DNA of 64,000 bases from Agapetus fuscipes. Taxonomy: Eukaryota > Arthropoda > Insecta > Trichoptera > Glossosomatidae. The stretch lies in the NCBI GenBank assembly GCA_951799405.1, contig OX637338.1, forward strand, positions 3,286,001 through 3,350,000, in the 5' to 3' direction. Shown here piece by piece: positions 1 to 10,552 of this stretch. Made by a program: the position numbers and the translations under genes. How positions within the stretch are numbered: position 1 is the first letter of the stretch; every line of letters starts with the position of its first letter. The notes beneath the pieces are model-generated. The model ran no database searches. It saw nothing but the letters and a program-made list of their open reading frames with translations, and had not been told where the DNA came from.

Positions 1-108
1 GGAAAGCCATGAATGTTGAAGGGATGCAAAGACAGAAAAGAAGTGGAGATGCTTCTGCGGAGATACCGGCCATCCCTAGTGTAACGGCGGCAGGATACAG
101 TAAAAGCT
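1..108 (+). pseudogene. RTE-like LINE 3' end, decayed fragment
   Basis: One frame of the first 110 bases reads a tail close to the C-terminus of the RTE-like polyproteins elsewhere in the window. It has a TEKKW block, a Cys-Phe-Cys stretch and a GHP ending before TAG, followed by an untranslated tail like that after 12328 (a 'ggcc-ccctag' segment, then 'cggcg', then 'acag'). An upstream frameshift separates the preceding residues. This is a dead 5'-truncated LINE copy that may continue left of the window. Relatives lie at 12059-12356, 16960-17057, 36961-37165 (minus) and 42590-42725. Confidence 0.55.
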
Positions 109-910
109 ATGTAGATAACGTATATAAGGGTATAATCTATCAAACAGGTTGAATATTTCAAGTAATTCTACTAAATTACTAATTGTACTAAAAATACGGT
201 TTAAGGATGCAAACTATTTGATAAATTGAGTCGTTTAACTATGATATAATCGACCAAAAAGAGGGTGCCTCTTGGCGTCGTTGGCTACGCCGCCAACAAC
301 ACGTTGGGAATATTATAAGCTTTCCCATTATGATTTACTTATATTGAAACACAAGAAAAAATATACATATTTTAAGACTGATTAAAAAGAAGATGTTTAT
401 CTTCTTTTTAATCAGTCTTGTTTATTTATACAAGCTTAGGATGTTTGGGTTATGATCATAAGTGTGCTAGGATCGTGAGAAATAATTCTATTAAAAAGCA
501 CAAAACTCATAAAGCTGCTAATATTCAGATGCTTAATGTTAATTGGCAGTTAAACGGTGAACGTGCTTGTCGAATAAACACACATTAACGATTTCATAAA
601 GCAAGAATAGCTCAATATTGACGCCAAAAATAAGCTAATAAGATGTGAGGGAATGAGCTGTTCGGGCAAAAACTTCCCGTTTAAAATTGCAATTATCGCG
701 TTAACAGAAAGTGTATGAAAATTAAAACAGCGCTTTTACTGAGCGTTTCAGTTTTCATATATTTTTTTAATGAAAGCCATGGTATACGTGTGGTTTTGCA
801 AACAATTGATCATAGTGGGCGTGGACGGGGGACGCCTTTACAATCAATCCGTGAGAAGGGAGGATATGATTTTCGCTGTCTGGCCATATTTTTTTTACCT
901 TAAAATTAAT
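109..910. other. AT-rich gap without a supportable gene
   Basis: Only short open frames occur here. At 718-760 there is a stretch resembling the small semi-palindromic repeat (family E, see 47935-48040), with 'aaaacagcgc' followed by 'gagcgtttcagttttcat'. A short hairpin lies near 378-420 ('gattaaaaagaagatg' and its complement). No other feature is supported. Confidence 0.4.
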
Positions 911-1485
911 CTTATTTAATCTAAATTTGCAAAGATATTTTACATTTTATTTGACCGGTCCGTAGCTCAGTGGTAACACTGCGGTCTCTGAATGGAAAGG
1001 TTGTGGTTTCGAATCCCGGCGGAGCACAAAAAATATACCATTTATATTTTCAAATTTGCTCTTCGCTGGGTTAAAAAATTCATAAACCTTTACCAATGAC
1101 CGGTCACCAAAGGTCCATCCAGCCTTACAGCAGCTGGGTCTTGCTTGAGTATTGGCGCTTTGTAGCGACGACCAAGCTTGTACACCTCTGCGGCACTACA
1201 ACAAGTGTCATAGACCTCTAGAGTAAATGTAGGGAGTCTCTCGCACAGGATTTCTTAAAAAAAAACATTGGGGATTCGCATAATACGCATTCTAACAAGC
1301 AGACACGTACAAGTTCGCGCTTGCAGATGCCGCACGTGAACCTACAACATAAAAACCCAAATCTCAAATGGACATCCAACCTGCAACTCTTGCCGTCCTT
1401 CCCTGAAACAGGGGTGACATTGGCAAAGTGAACCATTTTCTATAGCATGGGTGGTCAACTGCATATAAACCTATAAGTCAATGAG
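911..1485 (-). repeat. B module (LINE 3' end) split by SINE-A
   Basis: The minus-strand B module has its 3' end at 911-946 ('ttgcaaagatat' core) and the remainder at 1265-1485, ending at the usual B start (reverse of CCTTGACTTATAGG near 1470-1485). The gap is filled by the SINE-A copy 953-1264. The pentamer ACATT is present on both sides (942-946 and 1265-1269), consistent with a short target duplication. B was therefore present before this SINE-A inserted. Confidence 0.7.
953..1264 (+). mobile_element. SINE-A copy, type II tail with poly(A)
   Basis: tRNA-derived SINE. The head begins GACCGGTCCGTAGCTCAG (A-box-like) and carries a B-box-like GGTTTCGAATCCC about 45 bases later. The conserved body follows (CTTCGCTGGGTT, TCCATCCAGCCTTACAGCA, GGGTCTTGCTTGAG). 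Unlike most copies it ends 'gtacacctctgcggcactac...ggatttcttaaaaaaaaa', the same ending as the copy at 63643-64000. RNA polymerase III transcription and LINE-dependent mobilisation are expected for such elements. Confidence 0.8.
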
Positions 1486-1646
1486 TGACTTAAGTAAAAC
1501 CTTCCTTATAATTAAATGATTTAAATGTGAAAAGCGAAACTTAAAGGAATTGCATGAAAAAACAGTTATTGAGTTTCCCTCACAGAAATCATTCAATAAT
1601 AAAGAACATTCTTCATAGATTACTCGTTTATTTAAAAGTACAAAAA

Positions 1647-1721
1647 CTTCCTCAAAAAATATACAGGAATTTTTATGGTCAGGCAGAGAAAATCACATCC
1701 TCCCTATTGACGTATTGATTG
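1647..1721. repeat. 75-bp direct repeat, left copy
   Basis: It starts CTTCCTCAAAAAATAT and ends near 'gtattgattg'. It is repeated at 1981-2055 with few differences, and the two copies exactly bracket a B module. This is far longer than a normal target duplication, so a local duplication around the insertion is likely. Confidence 0.75.
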
Positions 1722-1722
1722 T

Positions 1723-1977
1723 TCTTTGACTTATAGGTTGGTATGAGGCTGACCACCCATACTGTAAAAAATGGTTCACTTTGCCAACGTCACCCCTGTT
1801 TCGGGGAAGGTCAGCAAGAGTTGCAGGGCTTATGTTCATTTGAGATTGGGTTTTTATATTGTAGGTCCACATGTGGCATGTGTGAGCGCGAAATTATGCG
1901 TGTCTGCTTGTGGGAATGCATTTAATATGAACCTCAAATGATACATATCTTTGCAAATTACATTTAGATTTAGACAA
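1723..1977 (+). mobile_element. B module, near full length
   Basis: It begins at the standard B start (CTTTGACTTATAGGTTGG) and runs through 'ggttcactttgcc', 'tcacccctgtttc', 'ttgcagggcttatg' and 'gtgtctgcttgtggg', ending with the 'ttgca...acatttagattta' tail. The same module is the 3' end of the RTE-like LINE at 20617-20859. It is bracketed by the 75-bp direct repeats. Confidence 0.8.
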
Positions 1978-1980
1978 CAA

Positions 1981-2055
1981 CTTCCTCAAAAAATATGTAG
2001 GAATTTTTGTGGCCAGGCAGAGAAAATCACATCCTCCCTTTTGGTACATTGATTG
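1981..2055. repeat. 75-bp direct repeat, right copy
   Basis: Partner of 1647-1721. The sequence matches over the whole length with scattered substitutions, for example 'atggtcaggcag' versus 'gtggccaggcag'. Confidence 0.75.
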
Positions 2056-2353
2056 TAAAGGCGCGTACTGGATTGAGGATTGATTTATTTATTTGCCGAC
2101 AGGAACAATACAATGTGAGAAATTGTAATAAATCGATGTGTGAAGTACAACAGCAGCCGCTTACATATTGTAAATAGAGACGTCTTCTCAGATAAATAAA
2201 GCAAGGCAGCTCGAGCAGGCAATGGAAGCATGTAGGTAAATATATAAGTACGCTGTGCAAATGAAGAAATTCTCGACGTATGCGAGGGAACCTTTCTTTG
2301 TTTGCGAAATTTCTTAAGTTAATATTTCTGTAACTTGTCAAATAAAAAGATTA

Positions 2354-2660
2354 AGGCATTAAAAGACTGCAGGGACGTTTCTGAAAAATATTGTATACCT
2401 AATATTGAACGATGAAACGTTGTGATCTTAGAGCTTTTCTTTTTCATGTAAGTTAGTTTCAAGTTTCACTTTTTTTTGGTGAAAAATATTACGCATTAAG
2501 GCATTAAAAGACTGCAGGAATTTTTCTGAAAAATACTACAGTAAAATCTTGAAACCTTGAAGAAAGATGAAATGTTGGGTTCGTAGAGATTTTCTTTTTC
2601 ATATTATATAAGGAGTTTAAAGTTTAACTTTTTTTTTGGTGAAAAATATTTCGCATCGAG
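2354..2660. repeat. Two-copy tandem repeat, about 150-bp unit
   Basis: The block starting GGCATTAAAAGACTGCAGG and containing 'tctgaaaaatac', 'agatgaaa-gttg', 'ttctttttcat' and 'ttggtgaaaaatatt' occurs at 2354-2502 and again at 2503-2660, about 85 percent alike by eye. Identity unknown. Confidence 0.7.
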
Positions 2661-2699
2661 ACTTGTAAAATGTACTTTTTAAATGTAATTTATAACGCA

Positions 2700-2995
2700 G
2701 TATATTGTTGCGAACTTGAAATACGTGCTCTTATAAACGCATGCAACGTAAGACGGAACCATCTGGAATTGATGGTGAGTTGTATTAGTGTGTGTACATA
2801 ACGTTCTGGTGGTGGAATGATCTAGTGAATGCGAGAAAGACCCCTCTGGTTTACTATATAAAAGAGATCAAAATGGTACGGATAGAGAGTCGCAAGAGAG
2901 CAATTCGAAGTAACACATATAAACAGTGACTGTCAAGTTGTGAAAAAAATTGTAAATTGTGAAAAATAAACAATATTTTATATTTTAAAATTATG
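2700..2995 (+). repeat. Possible solo LTR
   Basis: The segment has LTR-like architecture: a TATA box (tatataaaa at 2855-2863), a following stretch with 'gagagcaattcgaagtaac', then AATAAA near 2964. Order and spacing resemble the better-supported LTRs at 55045-55365 and 55648-56000, but I could not find a matching second LTR or a clear target duplication. It could also be unrelated promoter-like sequence. Confidence 0.35.
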
Positions 2996-3530
2996 GTCGT
3001 CCACTAAAAATATCGAATATTGCCGAAGATTCTTCTACAAGCTTTAGTGGAAAATGCGAGGATTATAAGACATATTGATTTACGAGAAAATAATCGTCAA
3101 AAAAATATTATCAGACTTGGTTTCTTTAAATCGAATTATTTGAAATTTTCTACAGCCGATGTTTTTTTTGTAACAAAACTAATGCAAATTTCCGAATCTG
3201 GATTGTTCTATTGTCTTCCTTATTCACGGTAGCTTTGCCTGGTACGTCTACAAAATAGCCCTGTCTTAAAAACGGTGGACCGTATTTTACATTAAGGGTT
3301 CAGGAATTTACGGCTGACATTTTCTCGACTTGAACGCATCTTCGGCGAAGGACATAATGTTCTAGCCGGCCAACTTTAGGAATAATTTGTCGTTATGCAT
3401 TTTATGAACAGATTCCTTAGACAGATAACTATTTCGTCTAATGTGAGTAGAAAATACTTTCCTGATTGAAGGACGGATATCAGAATGATTGAAAAATAGA
3501 GTGATTTTATATTTTTTTGATAAGACTAGT

Positions 3531-3606
3531 AAAAATGGTTCACTTTGCCAAGGTCGGCAAAAGTAGTAGGGCTTATGTTCATTTGAGATTTGGATTTTAT
3601 TTGTGA
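3531..3606 (+). repeat. B module fragment with internal deletion
   Basis: The 'atggttcactttgccaa' block is joined directly to 'ggtcggcaaaagtag' and 'cttatgttcatttgag', so the central 'tgtcacccctgtttcagg' segment is missing. Confidence 0.65.
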
Positions 3607-3795
3607 GTTGTCGTTACGGCTTGGCTAGCCGATCGCGCTGTGTTTTAGCGGGACTCAAATTCTCGACATTTAATTTCAGAAGTATTTAATATCCAGATTG
3701 CAACTTTGATCACATTTTGGATCTTCTTGAAAAGTTTGATAATAAAGTTCACAGATAATTTGATAATATTTGAAAAGTATATTTTCCGAATAATT

Positions 3796-4062
3796 GACCG
3801 GTCCGTAGTCTAGTGGTTAACAATTCAAACTCGTGATTGGAAGGTTACTAGTAGGTTCGAATCCCGGCGGAGCACGAAAAAATATTTGATTTTTCAAATT
3901 TACTCTTCGCCGGGTTGAAAAATGAATCTGCATTTACCAAAGCCCGGTCACAATAGGTCCATTCAGTCTTACACGACGACCAAGCTCGCAGAGGGCTCTT
4001 GAGGTGTGATTCACTCACAAACAGCGCTCATCAAATAAATAAGCATTATATTATTATCAATT
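3796..4062 (+). mobile_element. SINE-A copy, type I tail
   Basis: The head GACCGGTCCGTAGTCTAGTG and a perfect B box (GGTTCGAATCC) are followed by the body and the type I tail ('gagggctcttgaggtgtga', 'cgctcatcaaataaataagc') and an ATT-rich end ('ttattatcaatt'). Part of the body, 'gcaactgggtcttgcttg', is deleted. Confidence 0.8.
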
Positions 4063-4335
4063 ATATGCAGCGACCTGGCAAGCTCGTGCGCAAGTTACTG
4101 CACTAGTGTGTTATCTCAGTTCAAACGAAAGCTCGGAGCGTGTTTTACTACGAAATATTTGGCGCATGCGGCGAACTATGAATAATGAAGACTATTTCTG
4201 GATTTTATTTCTTCCACATAATGCCGAGGAGATGTGCCGACTGAAAGATGGAATCCAATTTAGAGATCTGAGAGGAAAATGTACATTTGAAATGGATTAC
4301 AGTAAATTGTTTCGTGGATTTCAATTATTTTAGGA

Positions 4336-4368
4336 TCCTTGACTAATAGGTTGGTATGAGGCTGACCC
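4336..4368 (+). repeat. B module 5' scrap
   Basis: It reads 'ccttgactaatagg' then 'ttggtatgaggctgacc', the first 33 bases of B, cut off by the SINE-C/SINE-A dimer that follows. Confidence 0.65.
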
Positions 4369-4370
4369 TT

Positions 4371-4892
4371 GCAGCTAAGCTTCACATAAAGTGTAGCTCA
4401 TTTCCAGCGTTATGCCCGAATGGGTAGCATGTGGCCATTCAGGACCTATTTATTTATTTTTACGGGTAAGGGGGCCGGCCTCACGCCAACCACTTCAGGT
4501 GACGTGGGAGTATCCCAGCTCTCGAGGGGGCTGGTTCTCCTTTCTTATACCTACACTTTGCCGGTATTTATTTTGCTGACACCCTCGGTTGGGATCAAAC
4601 CCTTGCTCTCGGCATGGAATGCAAAAATTCTACCAGCTGACCTATCGATCAGACTTTTTACGAGCTTAGTCGTCGCTACAAAGCGCCAATTCTCAAGCAA
4701 GATCCAATTGCTATAAGTCTGGATGGACCTTTTGTGACCGGTCTTTGGTAAAGTCAATGAATTTTCCAACCCCCCAAAGAGCATTTTTGAAAATATAAAT
4801 GTTTTTTTTGTGCTCCACCGCGATTCGAGCCCACGACCTTCCATTTACGAGTCCAAAGCATTAGCACTAGACCAAAGACCAGTAATGCTGCC
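4371..4892 (-). mobile_element. SINE-A/SINE-C heterodimer
   Basis: Read on the minus strand, a SINE-A head and body (4892-4655) run without a gap into the tRNA-like head of SINE-C (4654-4600, with 'ctggtagaat...gcattccatgccgagagc'). The whole SINE-C body and its 3' end ('gtgaagcttagctgc', near 4371) follow. The joint is 'agctcgtaaaaagtctgatcg', shared with the dimers at 16104, 30075 and 60837. The 4420-4716 open frame is only an incidental reading of SINE-C. Confidence 0.75.
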
Positions 4893-5022
4893 TTAGTTCA
4901 CTTTTGCCAATGCCATTATAGAAATAAACATCATCCAAAACCTATATAAATCTATTGGAGTATCATTTCAAGTGTCTACTTCAGGAATTTTCTCAATTTT
5001 AAGATCCTAGCTACGAAATGTT

Positions 5023-5331
5023 ATAATAATAATAATATAAGGATGATTTATTTGGTGAGCGCTGTTTTTGTGTGTATAACACCTCAAGAGCCCTCTGCAA
5101 GCTTGGTCGTCGCTGTAGAAAGCGCCAATTCTCAAGCAAGACCCAGTTGTTGTAAGGTTGGATGGACCTTTCAGTGACCGGTCTTTGGTAAAGATTTTAT
5201 GAATTTTTCAACTCAGCGAAGAGCACATTCGAAATATAAATGTTACGTTTTTTGGGCTCCGCCGGGATCCAAATCCATAACCATCCATTTACGAGTCCGA
5301 AGTGTTGCCACTACGGACTACGGACCGGTCC
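5023..5331 (-). mobile_element. SINE-A copy, type I tail, full length
   Basis: Complete copy. The (ATA)n tail at 5023-5038 precedes 'ggatgatttatttggtgagc', then the body, and the head ends at 5331 in the complement of GGACCGGTCCGTAGTCC. An 11-base repeat of 'ctacggacta' makes its head slightly longer than usual. Open frames at 5199-5452 are incidental. Confidence 0.8.
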
Positions 5332-5763
5332 AAGTTATGATCTCTTCAACAGTTTTATCAATACTCGACCCACTATATTGTCAGGACGTACTTACATTGA
5401 ATATTTTCTTATAAACGTTGCATCTCTATGCGTAATAGTACACTTCCTGTAGAGGGGCACTCGAGAAGTCAGCAAGTTCTAATACAATTTCAAAGAATTT
5501 AACTTCAATATTCAAGTGGCCTTCACTCCAAGTACATAGCATAACGTAAAAACTCAGGCATAGCGTTTACTAAATGAAAACTGAAACTAAAACAGCGCCT
5601 ACAGTGAGAGTTTAAGGTTTTAAGAATTTATTGTGAAGTTTTATACTAGGGGTGCATTACTTGTTTCATTGCAGTTTCATCGTTCGTTGCATCCGAAGAG
5701 GGAAATTGGAAATAGAGTACTTCAAAAGCTATAAAAGATCTGTTCTAATATAATATAATGTAT

Positions 5764-6422
5764 AGTAGGACTTCGATAATCCGGGCTTCCTGCTTTGAAC
5801 GGTTTTATAATCCGAACGATCCATGAGATGTGATGAAATGGATGTTTAAATTAACCTCAAAAGGTATTGCAATTTGGGTTTTTGAGCGGTCCGTAGTCTA
5901 GTGGTAGCGCTTTGTACTCGTAAATGGAAGTTCGTGGATTCGGATTCCAGCGGAGCACAAAAAATATATCATTTTTATTTTCAAATATGCTCTTTGCTGG
6001 GTTGAAAAATTCATATACCTTTACCAAAAGACCATCCAGCCTTACAGCAACTGGGTCTTGCATGATAATTGGCGTTTTCTTTAGTGACGATCGAGCTCAC
6101 AGAGGGCTCTTGAGGTGCGATTCACACAGCAACGGCACTCACCAAATAAATCATCCTAGTATTGTTATTTTTTTACCAAAATGTGAAATGATATGTAAAA
6201 AGTAATAATCTTAGGGACATGTATATTTTTACTTTTTTTGCACAAAGGATAAGATTCCCGATAAGCAACAGTAATCCAAAATTATCAAAGGTTTTATTTA
6301 AAAAAAAAACAGACAGTGAAGTACATACTACATATATACCGTAATCCGAGCGCTCTACATATATGTATGTAGAACTGCAAATGATGTAAATGTTCATGAG
6401 CTCGGATTATCGAGGCACTACT
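5764..6422. mobile_element. pogo-like MITE carrying a SINE-A
   Basis: Inverted ends: 'agtaggacttcgataatccg' at 5764-5783 and the complement of 'agtagtgcctcgataatccg' at 6403-6422. Ends of the form AGTRG..CTCGATAATCCG are typical of pogo/Tigger DNA transposons (Tc1-mariner superfamily). Both sides lie in TA-containing sequence. Subterminal copies of 'taatccgaacg' and 'taatccgagcg' lie inside each end. There is no transposase, so this is a non-autonomous element of about 659 bp, nearly half of which is the inserted SINE-A. Confidence 0.65.
5884..6170 (+). mobile_element. SINE-A copy, type I tail, inside MITE
   Basis: The head GAGCGGTCCGTAGTCTAGTG has a B-box region decayed to 'tggattcggattcc'. 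The body and type I tail ('ctcaccaaataaatcatcc') are intact. It sits inside the pogo-like MITE 5764-6422, so it inserted later. Confidence 0.75.
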
Positions 6423-7080
6423 TAGTTTAGAAGGTTTTTTACTTATGTACGAAGAAACGTCGAAAATATCTCCCAAAAGACCGTTTGTTTTTTTGGAGTG
6501 ATACTAAAAGTTTATTTTCATCTTTCAGAGTAAATATTAAAACATTTTAACGTACAGTACAAGTGCCTAAAAGCCTTTCGCCCCGTTTTATTTTTTCATG
6601 GCAACTCGGACGAAGAAATTTATGAACTTGCCAGTCTAATAATTATGCAAAAAAAGTTTTATTCTAAGTCGTTTCCGTTTTTTTTTTTCGTTTATTAAAA
6701 AAAAAAGTTTAAATAAAGTTGTGATTAGCATCAACGTAATTAAGAGAGATTCCTTCACTCGGAAAATTAAATTAATTTGTTTAAAAGGTATTTTTTTTTC
6801 ATTTTCAGAATTGAAAAAATGTATTTTGAATATTTGAAATTTTTTAAAGATTCAGCGCCCAAATAAAGTAAAGCTTTAGATATAAACTGCTAGCAATTAT
6901 ATTGAACAGTAGGAAGCGATGAATCATGGCCGCGCGTGAAAAGCTGATACAATTTGTGGGATACATTTGACCGCCCAATCGGCTGTTCACGTATGGCTTT
7001 ATTTTATCACTTGTTATCAACCGTCATAATCGCTAGCTAAACCGAGATGCTCAAACAATTCATAAAAATTGACAAAGAAA
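6423..7080. other. AT-rich gap with a GC-balanced core
   Basis: No gene is seen. 6900-7040 is more GC-balanced and matches none of the repeat families here; it may be single-copy sequence. Confidence 0.3.
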
Positions 7081-7335
7081 AAAGGTCGAGCGGATAAGGC
7101 ATTGGCACTTTAATTTGCGTTATTAAAACAAGAGCAAGTTCGAATCCCGCCTCCGCCGTGCCCCATCGATAATAACTTTAATCCCAACAGTTGTCATTGA
7201 GTAATTGTTATTTAATACTTCATTAAAATGTTAAATATTGAATGATAAATTGTTAATGTTAATATCTGTTTCTAGCCAGGCAAAATACGTTGTTGAATTG
7301 CATTCCTCCTCACAAATGAATTTAAAAAATATATA
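7081..7335 (+). mobile_element. SINE-D copy
   Basis: It has a tRNA-like head (GGTCGAGCGGATAAGGC, then B box AGTTCGAATCCCGCC). The body includes 'aacagttgtcattga' and 'ccaggcaaaatacgttg', and the 3' part is 'gaattgcattcctcctcac' followed by an A/T tail. Related copies lie at 11038-11248, 18640-18840, 43212-43470 and 50990-51085. The family is probably pol III-derived. Confidence 0.65.
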
Positions 7336-7578
7336 TGCCTCTTAGATACAAAGACAAGTTTATCTCAATGAAGATTCCTCGGCAGGCCAGTGACGTCATG
7401 AGGAATCCAATGACGTAGGTACATAGTTCAACTGAACTATTAAAGTATCACTTGAGATGAAGCCGGCGGTATAGGATGCCAGCCAGATACTGTAGGAGCC
7501 ACATGGCCGCTTAATCGAATGCATGGAGTGACAAGAATGCAGTTCACCGCTTGTAATCAGTAATGCACATCCTGATGA

Positions 7579-7866
7579 GTAATAATAATATAAGGATGGT
7601 TTATGTGGTGAGCGCTATGTTTGTGAGAATCCCGTCTTAAGAGCCATCTGCAAGCTAAGTAGAAAGCGCCAATTCTCAAGCAAGATCCAGTCGGTGTAAG
7701 ACTGAATGGACCTATTGTGACCGGTTTTTAGTAAAGGTAGATTCATTTTTCAACCCAGCGAAGACCAAGTCGAAAAATTAAATGCTTTGGTATGCTCCGC
7801 CGGGATTCGAACCCACTTCCTTCCAATTATGAATCCAAAGAATTAACAAGTAGAGTGCAGACTGGA
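7579..7866 (-). mobile_element. SINE-A copy, type I tail
   Basis: The tail (AAT)n at 7579-7590 is followed by 'aggatggtttatgtggtgag', the body, and a head with complement B box ('gggattcgaaccca'). The first bases of the head are diverged. Confidence 0.75.
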
Positions 7867-8050
7867 GTATTATGTAAGATTCACTTGTTTTTATTTTTTT
7901 TTAATAATAATTAATCTATAATAATAATTTTATATTTAAAGCAGGTGGCATTGGCCACCCCAATGGCACTTTTATGTGTTGAAGCTTCTATTTAAGAAAT
8001 GTGACATTGCCAATACTGACCTCTCACCTAACTCCAGAGGTAGACTGTTT

Positions 8051-8125
8051 TGTGCTTCGCCAGGAATTGAGTTCAATTTCTTCTAATTACGAGTTCGAAG
8101 CGTTAACCAATAGACTACTGAGTGA
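8051..8125 (-). repeat. SINE-A head remnant
   Basis: The complement of the tRNA-like head: 'tgtgcttcgccaggaattga', then 'attacgagttcgaagcgtta' and 'accaatagacta'. The adjacent 7961-8050 is probably an eroded part of the same copy. Confidence 0.5.
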
Positions 8126-8360
8126 TAAGTGTCTCTGGTAACTTAAAAATGTAAGAGCAGAATGTATTTTAAATAGAAGATTAATTTGTATTTGAATTAG
8201 TTAATACACACGTTTACCACATTGCAGCAATTAATTTTAGAGTAACGATAGCCACTTAAGCACGCCCTTGCATCCAGAGTAACAGTAAAACAAATGCATT
8301 TAATTGAAAAGCTATCGTAAACAAGTTATTACTCCTAGCGAGAGATTATGGCAAGGAGCA

Positions 8361-8450
8361 AATTAAATTTTGTGCCAGTGGTTTCGAACCGCAGACCCGC
8401 GTGCCGCGCGTGTCGGCCAGGTCACGACACGCCGCGTGAATACGGTACTC
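8361..8450 (-). repeat. tRNA-like sequence, possible SINE head
   Basis: On the minus strand a good B box (GCGGTTCGAAACC) follows a GC-rich stretch ('cctggccgacacgcgcgg'). It cannot be folded convincingly as an intact tRNA by eye and has no partner in the window. It could be an old tRNA pseudogene or another SINE family. Confidence 0.3.
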
Positions 8451-8783
8451 TGGCCGCCAGCGCGCGAATATAATCGCATTACTGTTGTGTCATCTAAGTG
8501 ATCATGGACTGACGTTTGACACTGTAAATTGTGGTTTTGGTATGAAATTGAATCTGAATTGCTCGTTTATTTGGTCGGAAATCAAACGGTTATTTAATTA
8601 CTGAACATTCAAAGTAATTTAATCACAATGAGCAGGTTTAATGCAAACGGAGCTCGAATCGATTTAGGTTGAACGTAACACATACGCACAATAAATTATT
8701 AAAACATTGCTTAAAGCAAAACAGAAGTTAAAAAAATCTTTAATAACGCAAAGTGAAAGTAGTACGTAAAGAAATTATCTTTA

Positions 8784-9225
8784 ATGGAAGGCCGATAAGG
8801 GCTGAGGTCTCAAAAAAAAAGGAAAAGAAGGGATGGAAACCCACTCAATCTCAACAATGACCAATTTAATTAGTGTGCGCTTTCAGCTTGTCACAATTAA
8901 ACTACTGAAAGTTTCAAAATAAATTCTTGTTATTGATAAAAATCCCAAAACGCCTTTTAAAAAAATCAACTTAAGCGAAAAGAGGAATTAACGTGATTTC
9001 ATCATTATGAATTATCTATTTTTTTATAAGTTGACAAAATAAATAAGTTGTTCAAATCAGTCCAAACCATGTCCAAATCTTATGATATTACGATCCATGT
9101 TATATTTTGTACTTATTTTGAGGCCACAAAGGGCTGAGGTACGAAAATAAATTAAAGAAGGGGATGTAAACGCCCTCAATCTCAACAATGACCAACTGAG
9201 TTAGTGTGCGCTTTTATTCAACTTA
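8784..9225. repeat. Pair of about 110-bp direct repeats
   Basis: 8784-8895 and 9115-9225 share 'aagggctgaggt', 'ctcaatctcaacaatgacca' and 'ttagtgtgcgcttt' in the same order. The 220 bases between show nothing recognisable. Identity unknown. Confidence 0.65.
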
Positions 9226-9960
9226 AACAACACAAAAAGCCGTTAGTTAATGCGATGTATCACTGTACATTTTTTTTCGCCGGATGTTTGGTGTGTCTGA
9301 GTTACATAAATCACAAATAGACATTCATGATTTACGTGCTAACAAAAGCAGAATGTGTGTGTACTTTTTGTGTTTGAAGTTTGTTATCGAAAAAAAAATG
9401 TTTAGACTCACTGCAATTTTCAATGTGAACTTGAGTAAAAATGACTGGCACTAAAAATACCACGACTTTTTGATGTTGAATGAGAAACACCATGTTTGAA
9501 ATGGAATACGCTGGTGCACTCAAGTTGTATTAAGAATTCAACTGCTTTATCACTCCGATAAAAGCTCTTAAATGGTGGCTTCTTAATTCTCAAAGGAATT
9601 AATGACGCCACTCAAAATATTAATACAAGTATTACTCAAACGATAATTCCTTTATTTTTAAGCCCGTATAAGTCTGAAGCTTATCATCTTACCTTGCTTT
9701 TAAAATACGGCAATGCTTGGATTAATTAAATTACTTGGATAAGTCGTTTGTGAGAAATTTAAATTAAAATACTGATTTTTCTACAAAAAACCGTCTCACA
9801 AACCAGTGATTTCTTTTACAAATATCTGCTAAAGGACAAAGATAAATTTTAGTTTTAAAGGAAACTACCACATCTACTGAAAAAAAAGGTTTTTTTCAAA
9901 CATACAATTGATTAACGTGTGCACGCATTAAATATGAATTTTTAATATCAGCATAAGCAT
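9226..9960. other. AT-rich gap without a supportable gene
   Basis: Two overlapping minus-strand open frames of 63 codons (9332-9611) have no recognisable domain and low-complexity composition. I do not call them genes. Confidence 0.35.
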
Positions 9961-9961
9961 C

Positions 9962-10211
9962 ATCCTTGACTTATAGGTTGGTATGAAGTTGACCAAACAT
10001 TCTGCAAAAGAAAGTTCACTTTGTCAATCTCACCCTTGAATCAGAGAAGGTCAGCAAAAATTGCACGGCTTACGTTCATTTGAGGAAATTAATTTGTAGG
10101 TACACATGCAGAATTTGTAAGCGGGAATTTATACGTTTCGTTTGTGGACATGCATTTAGTATGAATTTTAAATGTTAATATTTTTTTGCAACTTAGATTA
10201 TAGATAGATAG
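9962..10211 (+). mobile_element. B module, full length
   Basis: It starts CATCCTTGACTTATAGG and ends 'ttgcaacttagattatag' followed by a short (ATAG)n tail. It is diverged in the middle ('tcacccttgaatcagag'). Confidence 0.75.
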
Positions 10212-10552
10212 TTGAAACTAAGATAAAACATTATAAATAAAATTTCTTGCAAGAAAATCTACAGAATTATTAATGCTAGTAAGATATACTTCAATATAAT
10301 AAACAACCCACATTATTTAAAAAAAAATGGACGCTGCTAAAAGTACTTGCAATTCTGATAAACAAAAAGGAAAAAAGTACATTATTTTGCGCAATGCCGT
10401 GATGCTTAGAAAGAAAAATACAATTCTTTCGCTTTCATTGTGCCAAAAAAATCGAAGTCTCCAGCAGACGCGGTCATAAACACCGATGGGAACTTAATAC
10501 ACTTTGTCGCTGGCAACAGCCCATTCACACAACGCACCACTCTACTACCGTG

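Noticed and set aside
953..1030. A functional tRNA gene
   Set aside because: The A and B boxes are present, but the sequence runs into a shared SINE body, occurs in many copies, and has no proper cloverleaf or terminator.
7081..7160. tRNA gene (A and B box, plausible anticodon arm)
   Set aside because: The acceptor stem does not close by eye, and the flanking body recurs with diverged heads in four other places, so it is a SINE.
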